Source: Streptomyces phaeochromogenes (lineage in GTDB: Bacteria > Actinomycetota > Actinomycetes > Streptomycetales > Streptomycetaceae). Taken from it: a stretch of 64,000 nt of DNA. Positions 40,985 through 49,369 of the stretch are shown piece after piece. The notes under the pieces are model-generated. The model saw only the letters and a list, made by a program, of their open reading frames with translations. It was not told the origin of the DNA and did no database searches. A program made the position numbers and the translations under genes. Numbering within the stretch: the stretch's first letter is position 1; every line of letters starts with the position of its first letter. The stretch covers positions 1 to 64,000 of the forward strand of contig NZ_LIQZ01000010.1 in assembly GCF_001418655.1 (NCBI RefSeq), read 5' to 3'.

Positions 40985-43641
40985 GTACAGACACCGCGGT
41001 TCCCAACCCGCCGCCGATGCCTCCGAGTCCGACACTCGACGTCGCGGCACTCCGTGCCGCCACGCCCGGCATGCGCCACGCCCACCACATGAACGCCGCC
41101 GGGGCGGCACTGCCCAGCGCGGCGACGCTGGCCGCCGTCACCGACCACCTGCACCTGGAGTCGCTGCTCGGAGGCTACGAGGCGGCCGAGGCACTGGCCG
41201 ACCGCACGGAGCGGGTGTATCACTCGGCGGCCCGGCTGATCGGTGCCGAGCCGCAGGACATCGCCCTGGTGGACAGCGCCTCCACCGCCTGGCAGCGGGC
41301 GCTGGGAGCCCTGCGGCTCAAGGCGGGCGACCGGGTCCTGGCATCCTCATCGACCTACGTCAGCTCCGCCCTGCACCTGCTGGAGATGCGGGACTCGCAC
41401 GGCATCGTGCTGGAGGTACTGCCGGCCGACGCGAGCGGGCAGATCGACCTCGGCGCACTGGAGACGGCCCTGCGCGAGCCGGCGGCGCTCGTGACCATCG
41501 CCCATGTCCCCACGTCCTCCGGGCTGGTGGAGCCGGTGGCCGCAGTGGGCGCGCTGGCCGCCCGCGCGGGGGTGCCGCTGCTGCTGGACGCGACGCAGTC
41601 GCTCGGCCAACTCCCGGTCGACGTCCAGGAGATGCGCTGCGGCATCGTCGTCGCCACCGGCCGCAAGTTCCTGCGCGGGCCGCGCGGCACGGGGCTGCTG
41701 TACGTAGACCCGGACCTGCGGGCGAGAACCAGGCCCGCCGCCCCGGACGTACGCGGAGCCCAGTGGTCGTCGGCCTACCAGTACGAGGTGGTGCCGGGGG
41801 CGCGACGCTACGAGACATGGGAGTCCTCCCACGCCCTGCGGCTTGGCCTGGGCACGGCCCTGGACGAGGCGCTCGACCTCGGTGTCGCGCTGATCCGCGA
41901 CCATGTGACGGAGTCGGCCGAGCGGCTGCGGGCCGGGCTGTCGGGCGTACCGGGGATCCGGCTGACCGATCCGACGGCGGCGGCCTCGGGCATCGTGACG
42001 TTCCTGCGCGAGGACGAGGACCCTCGCCAGACCGTACGGGACCTGCGCGCGACCGGATTCAGACTGACGACCGTGCCCGCCTCGCACGGCCAGTGGGACC
42101 TGGGCCGGCGCGGTCTGGAACGGGTCGCCCGGGCCTCGCTGCACGTCTACAACAGCGCGGACGACGTGGACGCGCTCGTCGCCGCACTGACGGCACGCGA
42201 ACGGCGCCGCCGCGGAGCGGGGGAGGCTACCTCCGAGACCGTGTCGCGTACGGCATCCGGGTTGCCGTCAGGAGTGACTCCGGGATCCCCGACGCCGACG
42301 TTCGCCAGTCCCGATCCCGGGTCCCCGACGCCAAGGTCGGCCGGTCCCGAGCCCGGATCCGCGACACCTACGTCCGCCGATCCCGTGCCCGGATCGGCGA
42401 CGCCCACGTCCACCGGCCCCGAGCCCGCATTCGCGACGGGTACAGCCACTGTTCCCGAGCCCGCTTCCCCCGGCCCGCGGACCGCCGCCTCCTCCCGGCC
42501 GACCGGATCCGCCGGCGACCGGGCCGACGTGATCGTCGTCGGAGCCGGTATCCACGGCTCGTCCGCTGCCTGGCAGTTGGCGGCCCGCGGGGCGAGCGTG
42601 ATCCACCTCGACCGGTTCCCCGCGGGCCACACCGAGGGCTCCTCGCACGGCAGAACGCGGATGATCCGGCGGGCCTATCCCGCCGAGATCTGGGACGGAC
42701 TCGTCGACACCGCCTACAACGCCTGGCAGGAACTCGAACTCGCCTCCGGGCAGCGGCTGGTGACGACCACCGGAGGCCTGTACGCCAGGGCGGCCGGAGC
42801 CCCCGGCACACTGCGCGGCCCCGGCTGCGAGAACGTGGACCACGCCCGTGCCGCGGAACTCTTCCCCGGGCTGCGCCTGTGCGAGGGCTTCTCCGCGGTC
42901 CACGATCCGGCCGCCGGTGTCATCGACGCCCAGGCCTCGCTCACCGCGCTCGCGGCGCTCGGTCGCGCACGCGGCGTGGACCGGCGGGACGGCTGTGCCG
43001 TGCTCCGCCGGCGCCGCGACGGCGACGGCGTACGCGTCGACACGGACCAAGGCGTCCTGCACGCCGACCGGTTGGTCGTGTGCGCGGGCCCCTGGACCGG
43101 CGAACTGCTGCCCGCCTTCGCACAGCCGCTGAGCGTGGTGCGGATCGTGAACCTGCACCTCGGCTCCTCGCGACGGCATCTGCTGGAGCCCCCGCTGCTG
43201 GGCGCGTTCTCCGTCGACGTACCGGACGTCGGCCTGCTGTACGGCATCCCGGCCTTCGGCGGAGCAGGCGTCAAGATCGGCCTGGACCACGGGCCGCCGG
43301 AGGACCCGTCGGTGCCGGCCGGGCCGGTCACCGAGGCCGAGCGGGACCGGCTCCTGGGCCTGGCCTCGCGGTTCCTTCCGGCGGCCGACGGGCCGGTGGA
43401 GGAGACGATCACCTGCCGCTACACGATGGCGCCGAAGAACCGGTTCGCCGTCGGCCGACTCCCGGGTGAGGAGCGGGTGTTGATGGCGGCGGCCTGTTCC
43501 GGCCACGGCTTCAAGTTCGGGCCCGCACTGGGCATCGCGCTCGCAGATCTGGCGGAGGGCAAGGAACGACCGGACCTGGACTTCCTGTCCCCGGCCGCGA
43601 TGGGCATCACCGACCGGCCCGGACCGGGAGCCGGAGCATGA
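40981..43641 (+). CDS. Fused class V aminotransferase / sarcosine oxidase-like flavoprotein
   Basis: An 886-residue single-frame fusion. Residues ~15-405 are a fold-type I class V aminotransferase/cysteine desulfurase-like domain, with the PLP lysine K229 in ATGRKFLRGPRGTG and the pyridine-binding Asp in LLLDATQSLGQ. Residues ~430-495 are a Pro/Ser/Thr linker built from 12-residue repeats. Residues ~515-870 are a DAO-type flavoprotein: GAGIHGSS (521-528) binds FAD and C812 in CRYTMAP matches the covalent-flavin cysteine of monomeric sarcosine and N-methyltryptophan oxidases. No stop or ribosome site separates the halves. A two-step reaction on an amine or amino acid is plausible. ATGA overlap with the ALDH stop. 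Confidence 0.9.
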   Translation: MSTDTAVPNPPPMPPSPTLDVAALRAATPGMRHAHHMNAAGAALPSAATLAAVTDHLHLESLLGGYEAAEALADRTERVYHSAARLIGAEPQDIALVDSASTAWQRALGALRLKAGDRVLASSSTYVSSALHLLEMRDSHGIVLEVLPADASGQIDLGALETALREPAALVTIAHVPTSSGLVEPVAAVGALAARAGVPLLLDATQSLGQLPVDVQEMRCGIVVATGRKFLRGPRGTGLLYVDPDLRARTRPAAPDVRGAQWSSAYQYEVVPGARRYETWESSHALRLGLGTALDEALDLGVALIRDHVTESAERLRAGLSGVPGIRLTDPTAAASGIVTFLREDEDPRQTVRDLRATGFRLTTVPASHGQWDLGRRGLERVARASLHVYNSADDVDALVAALTARERRRRGAGEATSETVSRTASGLPSGVTPGSPTPTFASPDPGSPTPRSAGPEPGSATPTSADPVPGSATPTSTGPEPAFATGTATVPEPASPGPRTAASSRPTGSAGDRADVIVVGAGIHGSSAAWQLAARGASVIHLDRFPAGHTEGSSHGRTRMIRRAYPAEIWDGLVDTAYNAWQELELASGQRLVTTTGGLYARAAGAPGTLRGPGCENVDHARAAELFPGLRLCEGFSAVHDPAAGVIDAQASLTALAALGRARGVDRRDGCAVLRRRRDGDGVRVDTDQGVLHADRLVVCAGPWTGELLPAFAQPLSVVRIVNLHLGSSRRHLLEPPLLGAFSVDVPDVGLLYGIPAFGGAGVKIGLDHGPPEDPSVPAGPVTEAERDRLLGLASRFLPAADGPVEETITCRYTMAPKNRFAVGRLPGEERVLMAAACSGHGFKFGPALGIALADLAEGKERPDLDFLSPAAMGITDRPGPGAGA
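42283..42462 (+). repeat. 36-bp coding minisatellite in the fusion linker
   Basis: Five in-frame 36-bp units (42283, 42319, 42355, 42391, 42427) encode 12-residue repeats of the type GSPTPxxAxPxP; the last copy is the most diverged. They form the flexible linker between the aminotransferase and oxidase domains. Confidence 0.8.
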
Positions 43642-43685
43642 CCCCCGGCACCCGCGCCCGCATTCCCGCCCGCACCGACAGCCGG

Positions 43686-44453
43686 TCAGCCGCGGAAGAC
43701 GGTGGCCGACCGCTGTTCGTACCAGCGGGCCAACTGCTCGCCCGCGCTGATCACATGGGCCTTCATCTCACTGCGTGCCCGCTCCGCGTCCTCCGCGGCG
43801 AGAGCCTCGACGATCCGCTCGTGTTCGCGGATGTTGTCCTCGCGATGGCGGGGGTTGTCCTGCAGGACGAGGGCGGAGACGTTGCGCGGGAACGCCTCGT
43901 TGACGTCCTTGATGGCGCGGGCGAGCCGCCTGTTGCCGGCGACGGTGTGGATCAGGGTGTGGAAGCAGTCGTTGGCGGTGGTGGAGGGCGAGGCGCTCGG
44001 GGAGGTGGCGGGCGAGGAACCCTCGCCGGGCGCCGGACCGCCGCTGGCGTCGCGTACCCCTCGGCTGACCGCGCGTACCGTCTCGTTGGCCTCGCGCAGT
44101 TCCCGCAGTACGTCGGGGGTGACCGCGTGGACCGCCCGGACGCAGGCGAGCCCTTCGAGCTCGGCGCGGATCTCGTAGGCCTCGCGGACCTCCCAGGGAG
44201 CGGGGACGCGGACCACGGCGCCGCGGTTGGGCAGCACCTCGATGAGGCCGCCCGCCTGGAGCTGCCGCAGCGCCTCCCGGACGGGGGTGCGGCTCACGCC
44301 GAGCATCTCCGCGAGCTCGACCTGGCGCAGTTGCGCCCCGATCGGGATCTCGCCGGAGAGGATCCGCGCGCGGATCGCGGCCGCCGTGTCGTCGACGAGC
44401 GCCTTGCCCTTTCCTGCGGGCGAATCCGCGTCGGGAAGCGGGGCGGTGTCCAT
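43686..44453 (-). CDS. GntR-family regulator, FCD (FadR/VanR) type
   Basis: A 255-residue regulator. The winged helix is at residues ~25-90 (LRQVELAEMLGVSRTPVREALRQLQAGGLIEVLPNRG, canonical GntR). The FCD ligand domain follows (~95-240), with the Asp/His metal or ligand residues in ECFHTLIH-like DCFHTLIHTVAGN and IREHERIVEAL. An Ala/Ser/Pro-rich insert (PGEGSSPATSPSASPS) interrupts the domain near residue 145. It is divergent from the copper amine oxidase and central in the island. GGAG precedes the ATG at 44453. It probably represses the three operons through TTGGATCCAA boxes. Caulobacter VanR, of the same family, binds ATTGGATCCAAT. Confidence 0.9.
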   Translation of the reverse strand: MDTAPLPDADSPAGKGKALVDDTAAAIRARILSGEIPIGAQLRQVELAEMLGVSRTPVREALRQLQAGGLIEVLPNRGAVVRVPAPWEVREAYEIRAELEGLACVRAVHAVTPDVLRELREANETVRAVSRGVRDASGGPAPGEGSSPATSPSASPSTTANDCFHTLIHTVAGNRRLARAIKDVNEAFPRNVSALVLQDNPRHREDNIREHERIVEALAAEDAERARSEMKAHVISAGEQLARWYEQRSATVFRG

Positions 44454-44543
44454 GAGGTCTCCGTCTGGTCGGCAAAGGCGAAGGCAAAGGAAAAAGCAGA
44501 GGCGAGGGCCGGGACGGACGTCCTGACAGACCCCAACAGCTTT

Positions 44544-44574
44544 ATGTATCCATTCTAACGGTCGCAGGATCCAA
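44544..44574. promoter_or_regulatory. VanO-like operator pair, gntR/amine oxidase
   Basis: ATGTATCCAT (44544) and CAGGATCCAA (44565) match TTGGATCCAA at 7 and 8 of 10 positions and are again exactly 21 bp apart. They lie between the divergent GntR and copper amine oxidase genes, so this may be an autoregulatory site. Confidence 0.65.
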
Positions 44575-44610
44575 GGCTCGCGGCCCGTGCACATGAGCGG
44601 AGCGCACATC

Positions 44611-46554
44611 ATGCACAACCCGCCCGGAAGCGTCAGCACCCGTGTCCATGCCCGGCGCGAGCGCACCCATCCTCTCGACCCGCTGTCTCCCGCGGAGATC
44701 GACGCGGCCGTCGCTGTAGCGCGCGCCGACGGCCGGCTGGGGGAGCGGACCAGGTTCTGGGGCGCGGTACTGGACGAACACTTCGCCCGCGAGGTCGTGG
44801 CGGGCCGGCAGGCAGCAGGGGAGGTGCGGGTGGGCCTGGTGGCGATGGACCACGACCTGCCCGGCGCCTGGGAGATCGACGTGCAGCTCGGCGCCGAGCC
44901 GCGCTGCCTGGAGTGGCGGCCGGTCGACATACGGCGGCCGGGCATCACCTCGACGGAGGCACGCGCGGCGGCCCAGGCATGCCGGGCGAATCCGCTGTTC
45001 CGCGAGGCACTGGCCCGGCGAGGCATCCACGACGTGTCGCTGACGGTCATCGACGCCGAGTCCATCGGCGGCTTCGTACCGGAGAAGTACAAGGACCGCA
45101 GGATCACCTGGGGTTCGGTCTGGCACCGGGTCCAGGAGGACGACAACGCCTATGTGCGCCCCGTGCAGGGCGTCATCCCCCTCATCGACATGGCGACGAT
45201 GGAGGTGTTGGAGGTCGAGGACCATGGTGTCGTCCCGGTCTCCGAGGAGCCGGGACCGCTGTCGGCCGGCGGGTTCGGCCCGGACCGTGAAGGGCTCAAG
45301 CCGCTGGAGGTGGTGCAGCCCGAGGGGCCCAGCTTCACCGTCGACGGGCACCAAGTCAGCTGGCAGGGCTGGGAGTTCCGGGTCGGCTTCACCCACCGCG
45401 AGGGCCTGGTCCTGTACGACCTCGGCTTCCTGGGGCGCTCGGTGCTCAAGCGCGCCGCCTGCAACGAGATGTACGTCCCCTACCTCGACCCGAGCTCCAC
45501 GCAGTTCCGCAAGAACTTCTTCGACTGGGGCGAGTACGGTGCCGGCCCCCTGACCAACTCGCTCGCGCTCGGCTGCGACTGCCTTGGCGTCATCCACTAC
45601 TTCGACGCGGCCCACCTCGGGGGCGACGGCGCCGCCCAGGAGATCGACCAGGCGATCTGCATGCACGAGGAGGACGACGGCATCCTCTGGAAGCACAACG
45701 ACCTGCGCCGCGGGGTGAGCGAGGTGCGCCGCTCCCGGCGGCTGATCATCTCCAGCTTCCAGACGGTCGCCAACTACGACTACGGCTTCTACTGGTCCCT
45801 CTACCAGGACGGCAGGATCGAGCTGGAGATCAAGCTCACCGGCATGCTGTCCGCCTCCGGTATCGAGGAGGGGGAGGAGGTGCGGCACGGCCGGGTGGTC
45901 TCGCGCAACGTCCAGACGCCCACGCACCAGCACTACTTCGGCCTGCGCCTGGACGCGGCGGTCGACGGCCCGTTCAACCGCCTGGTGGAGGAGAACGCCC
46001 AGGCGGAGGACGACCCGCGCCACGATCCGTACGGCAACGCGGTGCGCATGGTGCGTACGCCCCTGCTGTCGGAGTCGCAGGCCGCCCGCCGGACGAACCC
46101 GGCGACGTCCCGGCACTGGCGGGTGGAGAGTGCGCAGAAGCAGAACCGCTACGGGGACCCGACCGCGTACCGGCTGCTGCTGCCCAACACCACCCGGCCC
46201 TTCGCGCGGCCCGATTCGGTGATGGCCCGCAGGGCGCCCTTCGTCCACCAGCATCTGTGGGCGACGGTCTCCGACCCGGCCGAGAGTTACGTCGGAGGGC
46301 AGTACCCGAACCAGGCGGAGCCCGGCGAGGACGGCGTGCAGGTCTGGCAGCGCAAGGACCGTTCGCTGGACGGGGCCGAGCTGGTGCTGTGGCCGGTCGT
46401 GGGCAGCCATCACTTCCCCCGGCCCGAGCAGTGGCCGGTCATGCCGGTCGACCGGGTGCGACTGGTCTTCGAGCCCGACGGCTTCTTCGACCGCAACCCG
46501 GCCATGGACATCCCCGACCCGTCGGCCGGCGCGGACCACTGCTGCGGAACCTGA
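44611..46554 (+). CDS. Copper-containing primary-amine oxidase
   Basis: A 647-residue quinoprotein oxidising primary amines to aldehyde, ammonia and hydrogen peroxide. The TPQ precursor tyrosine is Y389 in TVANYDYGFYW. The copper histidines are H439 and H441 (HQHYF) and one in GSHHFPRPEQ (~H601). The catalytic base is D305 in FFDWGEY, 84 residues before the TPQ tyrosine as in the Arthrobacter enzyme. No signal peptide is seen, so it is cytoplasmic like the Arthrobacter enzymes. The ATG at 44611 has GGAG 8 bp upstream; GTG 44587 and ATG 44593 are alternatives. Substrates of the family include phenylethylamine, tyramine and histamine. Confidence 0.93.
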   Translation: MHNPPGSVSTRVHARRERTHPLDPLSPAEIDAAVAVARADGRLGERTRFWGAVLDEHFAREVVAGRQAAGEVRVGLVAMDHDLPGAWEIDVQLGAEPRCLEWRPVDIRRPGITSTEARAAAQACRANPLFREALARRGIHDVSLTVIDAESIGGFVPEKYKDRRITWGSVWHRVQEDDNAYVRPVQGVIPLIDMATMEVLEVEDHGVVPVSEEPGPLSAGGFGPDREGLKPLEVVQPEGPSFTVDGHQVSWQGWEFRVGFTHREGLVLYDLGFLGRSVLKRAACNEMYVPYLDPSSTQFRKNFFDWGEYGAGPLTNSLALGCDCLGVIHYFDAAHLGGDGAAQEIDQAICMHEEDDGILWKHNDLRRGVSEVRRSRRLIISSFQTVANYDYGFYWSLYQDGRIELEIKLTGMLSASGIEEGEEVRHGRVVSRNVQTPTHQHYFGLRLDAAVDGPFNRLVEENAQAEDDPRHDPYGNAVRMVRTPLLSESQAARRTNPATSRHWRVESAQKQNRYGDPTAYRLLLPNTTRPFARPDSVMARRAPFVHQHLWATVSDPAESYVGGQYPNQAEPGEDGVQVWQRKDRSLDGAELVLWPVVGSHHFPRPEQWPVMPVDRVRLVFEPDGFFDRNPAMDIPDPSAGADHCCGT

Positions 46555-46672
46555 TGAACCGTCATAAACCTTACGTGTCAGGTGATCACGGTAGATAGCA
46601 CACAAGATCCCGGTTTCATGTGCTCGTAACACCCGGGACATGGCTCGGACTCGTGAGCCGGACACGATGATT

Positions 46673-46703
46673 TTGGATCCAATCAAGATGAGATTAGATC
46701 CAT
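46673..46703. promoter_or_regulatory. VanO-like operator pair of the transporter operon
   Basis: A perfect TTGGATCCAA (46673) and TTAGATCCAT (46694), 21 bp apart, 35-65 bp before the binding-protein gene. The two boxes could overlap a -35 (TTGGAT) and -10 (TTAGAT) with a 15-bp spacer, so a bound repressor would block polymerase. Confidence 0.78.
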
Positions 46704-46737
46704 TCCTTCAGAGGAACGGTGCCCCAAGGAGGCCCTC

Positions 46738-48405
46738 ATGCCGGATCAGTCGCAGGGAACACCCGCACTCCGCCCGGCCGAACCGCAGGTTTCCCGCCGG
46801 ACCGTGCTGCGCGGCGCCAGCCTCCTCGGCGTCGGAGCGGGCTTCGGACTGACCCCGCTGCTCGCCGCCTGCGGTGTGGCCGACGACGGGTCCGAGAAGT
46901 CCGGTGGCGGATCCGGCAAGGGCGGCACCCTCACCCTCGCGATCGACTCCACCAGCGCGGTCAACGACCCCGCCTTCTACACGACGCTGGGGGACTGGAT
47001 GGCGGTGGACTGCATCTGCCGCGGCCTGACCTTCATCTCCTTCGAGTCCAACGAACCCACGCCGGACCTCGCCAAGAGCTGGAAGATCTCCGACGACCAG
47101 CTCACGTACACCTTCACCCTCCGCGACGGCGTGAAGTTCCACGACGGTACGACGCTGTCCTCCGCCGATGTCCTGGCCACCCTGAACCGGCAGTTCGACC
47201 CGGAGAACAAGACCTTGCCGAAGGGCGCGTCCAGACCGCTCGCCTCCCTCGGCAACAACGTCGCCTCGCTGACCGCCGAGGACGACCTCACGGTCAAGCT
47301 GGTGCTCAAGGCGCCCGACCGGACCGTCCTGGCCCAGCTCTCCGACATCGGCGGCCGTGTCATCTCCAAGGCCGCCCTCGACAAGTACGGGTCCGGCATA
47401 GGCAAGCACCTCGTCGGCACCGGCCCGTTCAAGTTCGCCTCCGCCACCTCCGGGCAGTCCATCACCCTGGAAGCCTTCGACGACTTCCGGCTCGGCCGGC
47501 CACCGATCGACCGCCTGGTCCTGCGCCAGGTGCAGGACCCGTCGGCGATCGTCAGCTCGCTGCTCAGCGGGGACGTGTCCGCCACCCAGTTCACTCCCTA
47601 CTCGGCCGTCGAACAGCTGAAGTCCGACCCCTCGGTGACCGTCCACGACACCAAGGAGGGCTTCGACGCGATCCTGATGATCGACGCCCGGCGCGTACCC
47701 GAGCTGAAGGTGCGCAAGGCCATCAACCTGGCCATCGACCGCAAGGCGATCGTCCAGCAGGCGTTCTTCGGCGTCGGCAGCGAGCCCGACGGCTACGCGA
47801 TCCCGCCCGCCCAGAACGGCTACGACACCGGCCTCGCCGACCTGAGCACGAAGAACCTCGCACAGGCGAAGAAGCTCCTGAAGGAAGCCGGGGCGGAAGG
47901 CCGCGAGCTGGGGTTGATGGCGGCCAGCGACTCCTGGCACCCCAAGGCCGCGCAGATCGTCAAGCAGAACCTGGAGGACGCCGGCTTCAAGGTCAAGACC
48001 ACCTCCGTCGACCCCGCCTCGTACTTCAGCCGGCTCAGCGACGGCAAGGACGACTACCACGACCTGATGATCTGGGAACGCAACTCCTACGTCCCCGACC
48101 CCAACAACATGGTCGGCTCCATGGCCAACCCCGCCGGTCTCTACGGCAGCACCATCACCGGCCTGGACACGCTGGACGGCGTCGACACCATGGCCGAGGA
48201 CCTGCTGGAGGCCAAGAACCTGCCGGTCGGCAAGAAGCGCACCGCCGCCTACTCCAGGATCCAGCGGCGCTGGGCGGAGGAGTACATGGTGATCGCCATG
48301 CTGGCCTGCTCCACCAACCTGGTGGTCAGCGGAGCCGATGTGAAGGGCATCAACACCGCCGCACTCGGCAACCACCGCTGTTTCATGGAGAAAGCCAGTG
48401 TCTGA
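46738..48405 (+). CDS. ABC transporter substrate-binding lipoprotein (family 5)
   Basis: A 555-residue peptide/nickel-type binding protein (SBP_bac_5). The N terminus has a twin-arginine motif SRRTVLRG and a lipobox LLAAC (cysteine about residue 44), so it is exported folded by Tat and lipidated. The mature protein shows the family pattern WKISDDQLTYTFTLRDGVKFHDGTTLSSADVLATLNR and KVRKAINLAIDRKAIVQ. Family 5 proteins bind peptides but also opines, nickel chelates, glutathione and other small ligands. An AAGGAGG ribosome site precedes the ATG. It starts the ten-plus-gene second operon, controlled by the operator pair just upstream. Confidence 0.93.
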   Translation: MPDQSQGTPALRPAEPQVSRRTVLRGASLLGVGAGFGLTPLLAACGVADDGSEKSGGGSGKGGTLTLAIDSTSAVNDPAFYTTLGDWMAVDCICRGLTFISFESNEPTPDLAKSWKISDDQLTYTFTLRDGVKFHDGTTLSSADVLATLNRQFDPENKTLPKGASRPLASLGNNVASLTAEDDLTVKLVLKAPDRTVLAQLSDIGGRVISKAALDKYGSGIGKHLVGTGPFKFASATSGQSITLEAFDDFRLGRPPIDRLVLRQVQDPSAIVSSLLSGDVSATQFTPYSAVEQLKSDPSVTVHDTKEGFDAILMIDARRVPELKVRKAINLAIDRKAIVQQAFFGVGSEPDGYAIPPAQNGYDTGLADLSTKNLAQAKKLLKEAGAEGRELGLMAASDSWHPKAAQIVKQNLEDAGFKVKTTSVDPASYFSRLSDGKDDYHDLMIWERNSYVPDPNNMVGSMANPAGLYGSTITGLDTLDGVDTMAEDLLEAKNLPVGKKRTAAYSRIQRRWAEEYMVIAMLACSTNLVVSGADVKGINTAALGNHRCFMEKASV

Positions 48406-49369
48406 CCGGACGGGTTCCGATCCCGGCCTCGGCACGACCGATGCGCTCGCCGCCGCCCCCGTTTCCGGCGGCGCGATCCGAAGCGCCCGCCGGGGACGGG
48501 ACCGTGACGGGCGGGACCGTGAGCACCGGGGCCCGGTGGCGAAGCTGCGGCGGCTCGGCATCGGCACGTCCTGGCCCGCGAAGGTGTCCTGGGTGTTCCT
48601 GGTCGCGATCGTCCTCGTCGCCCTGGCCGGGCCCCTGCTGATCTCGGCCGACCCGGTCCGGCAGACCTCCTCGGCGATGCTGCCCTTCGGCTCGCCCGGC
48701 CATCTCCTCGGCACCGACGACCTCGGACGGGACGAACTGGCCCGGCTGGTGCACGGGGCACGGCCGCTCCTGTTCGTGGCGTTCGCCTCGACCGCCCTGG
48801 CCGCCGTGATCGGCACCGGCGTCGGCCTCCTCGCCGGCTACGCGGGCGGCATCGTGGAACAGGTGCTGATGCGCGCCGTCGACCTGGCCCTGGCCTTCCC
48901 GTCCATCCTCCTGGTCATCCTGCTGGTCGCCGCGGCCGGACCGGGCACCACCAGCCTCGTCGTCGGAGTCGGCGTGTCCCTCGCCCCCGGTCTGGCACGG
49001 CTGGCCCGGGCGCTCGCGGCCAGGGAGACGGCCCGGGACTACATCGTCGCCGCGCGCCTGGGAGGCACCCGCACACCGCGCGTCCTGGTGCAGGAGATCC
49101 TGCCCAACATCGCCGGGCCGATGGTGGCCCAGGTCGTCATGACCCTGTCGGTCGCGGCCGGCTTCGCCGCCGGCCTGTCCTACCTCGGCCTCGGTATCCA
49201 GCCGCCCACCCCCGACTGGGGCTACATGGTCCAGGCCGGACAGGAGTTCCTCTACTCGGCGCCCCGCCTGGTGGTGCTGCCTGCGACCCTGACGCTGCTG
49301 TTCGTCGTGGCCTGCAACTTCGTGGGCGACGACCTCCGGGACGCGCTCGACCCGAAGGGCACCGTATGA
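48398..49369 (+). CDS. ABC transporter permease (DppC-like)
   Basis: A 323-residue permease. After a charged ~50-residue cytoplasmic tail and a first helix (VSWVFLVAIVLVALAGPLLI) come the DppC-type landmarks HLLGTDDLGRDELARLVHGAR and the coupling segment ARETARDYIVAARLGGTRTPRVLVQEILPN. Five further helices complete the protein. Its GTG overlaps the binding-protein stop by 8 bp. It forms the channel with the DppB-like protein that follows; the order C before B is less usual than B before C. Confidence 0.92.
   Translation: MSDRTGSDPGLGTTDALAAAPVSGGAIRSARRGRDRDGRDREHRGPVAKLRRLGIGTSWPAKVSWVFLVAIVLVALAGPLLISADPVRQTSSAMLPFGSPGHLLGTDDLGRDELARLVHGARPLLFVAFASTALAAVIGTGVGLLAGYAGGIVEQVLMRAVDLALAFPSILLVILLVAAAGPGTTSLVVGVGVSLAPGLARLARALAARETARDYIVAARLGGTRTPRVLVQEILPNIAGPMVAQVVMTLSVAAGFAAGLSYLGLGIQPPTPDWGYMVQAGQEFLYSAPRLVVLPATLTLLFVVACNFVGDDLRDALDPKGTV

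Noticed and set aside
46589..46640. Weak inverted repeat TCCCGG...CCGGGA as a terminator for the amine oxidase
   Set aside because: Arms are only 6 bp with a long loop, too weak to support in a GC-rich genome.
36464..46682. GGATCC motifs as cloning or vector remnants
   Set aside because: They are embedded in longer TTGGATCCAA boxes with conserved 21-bp spacing at three promoters, which is a biological pattern rather than cloning scars.
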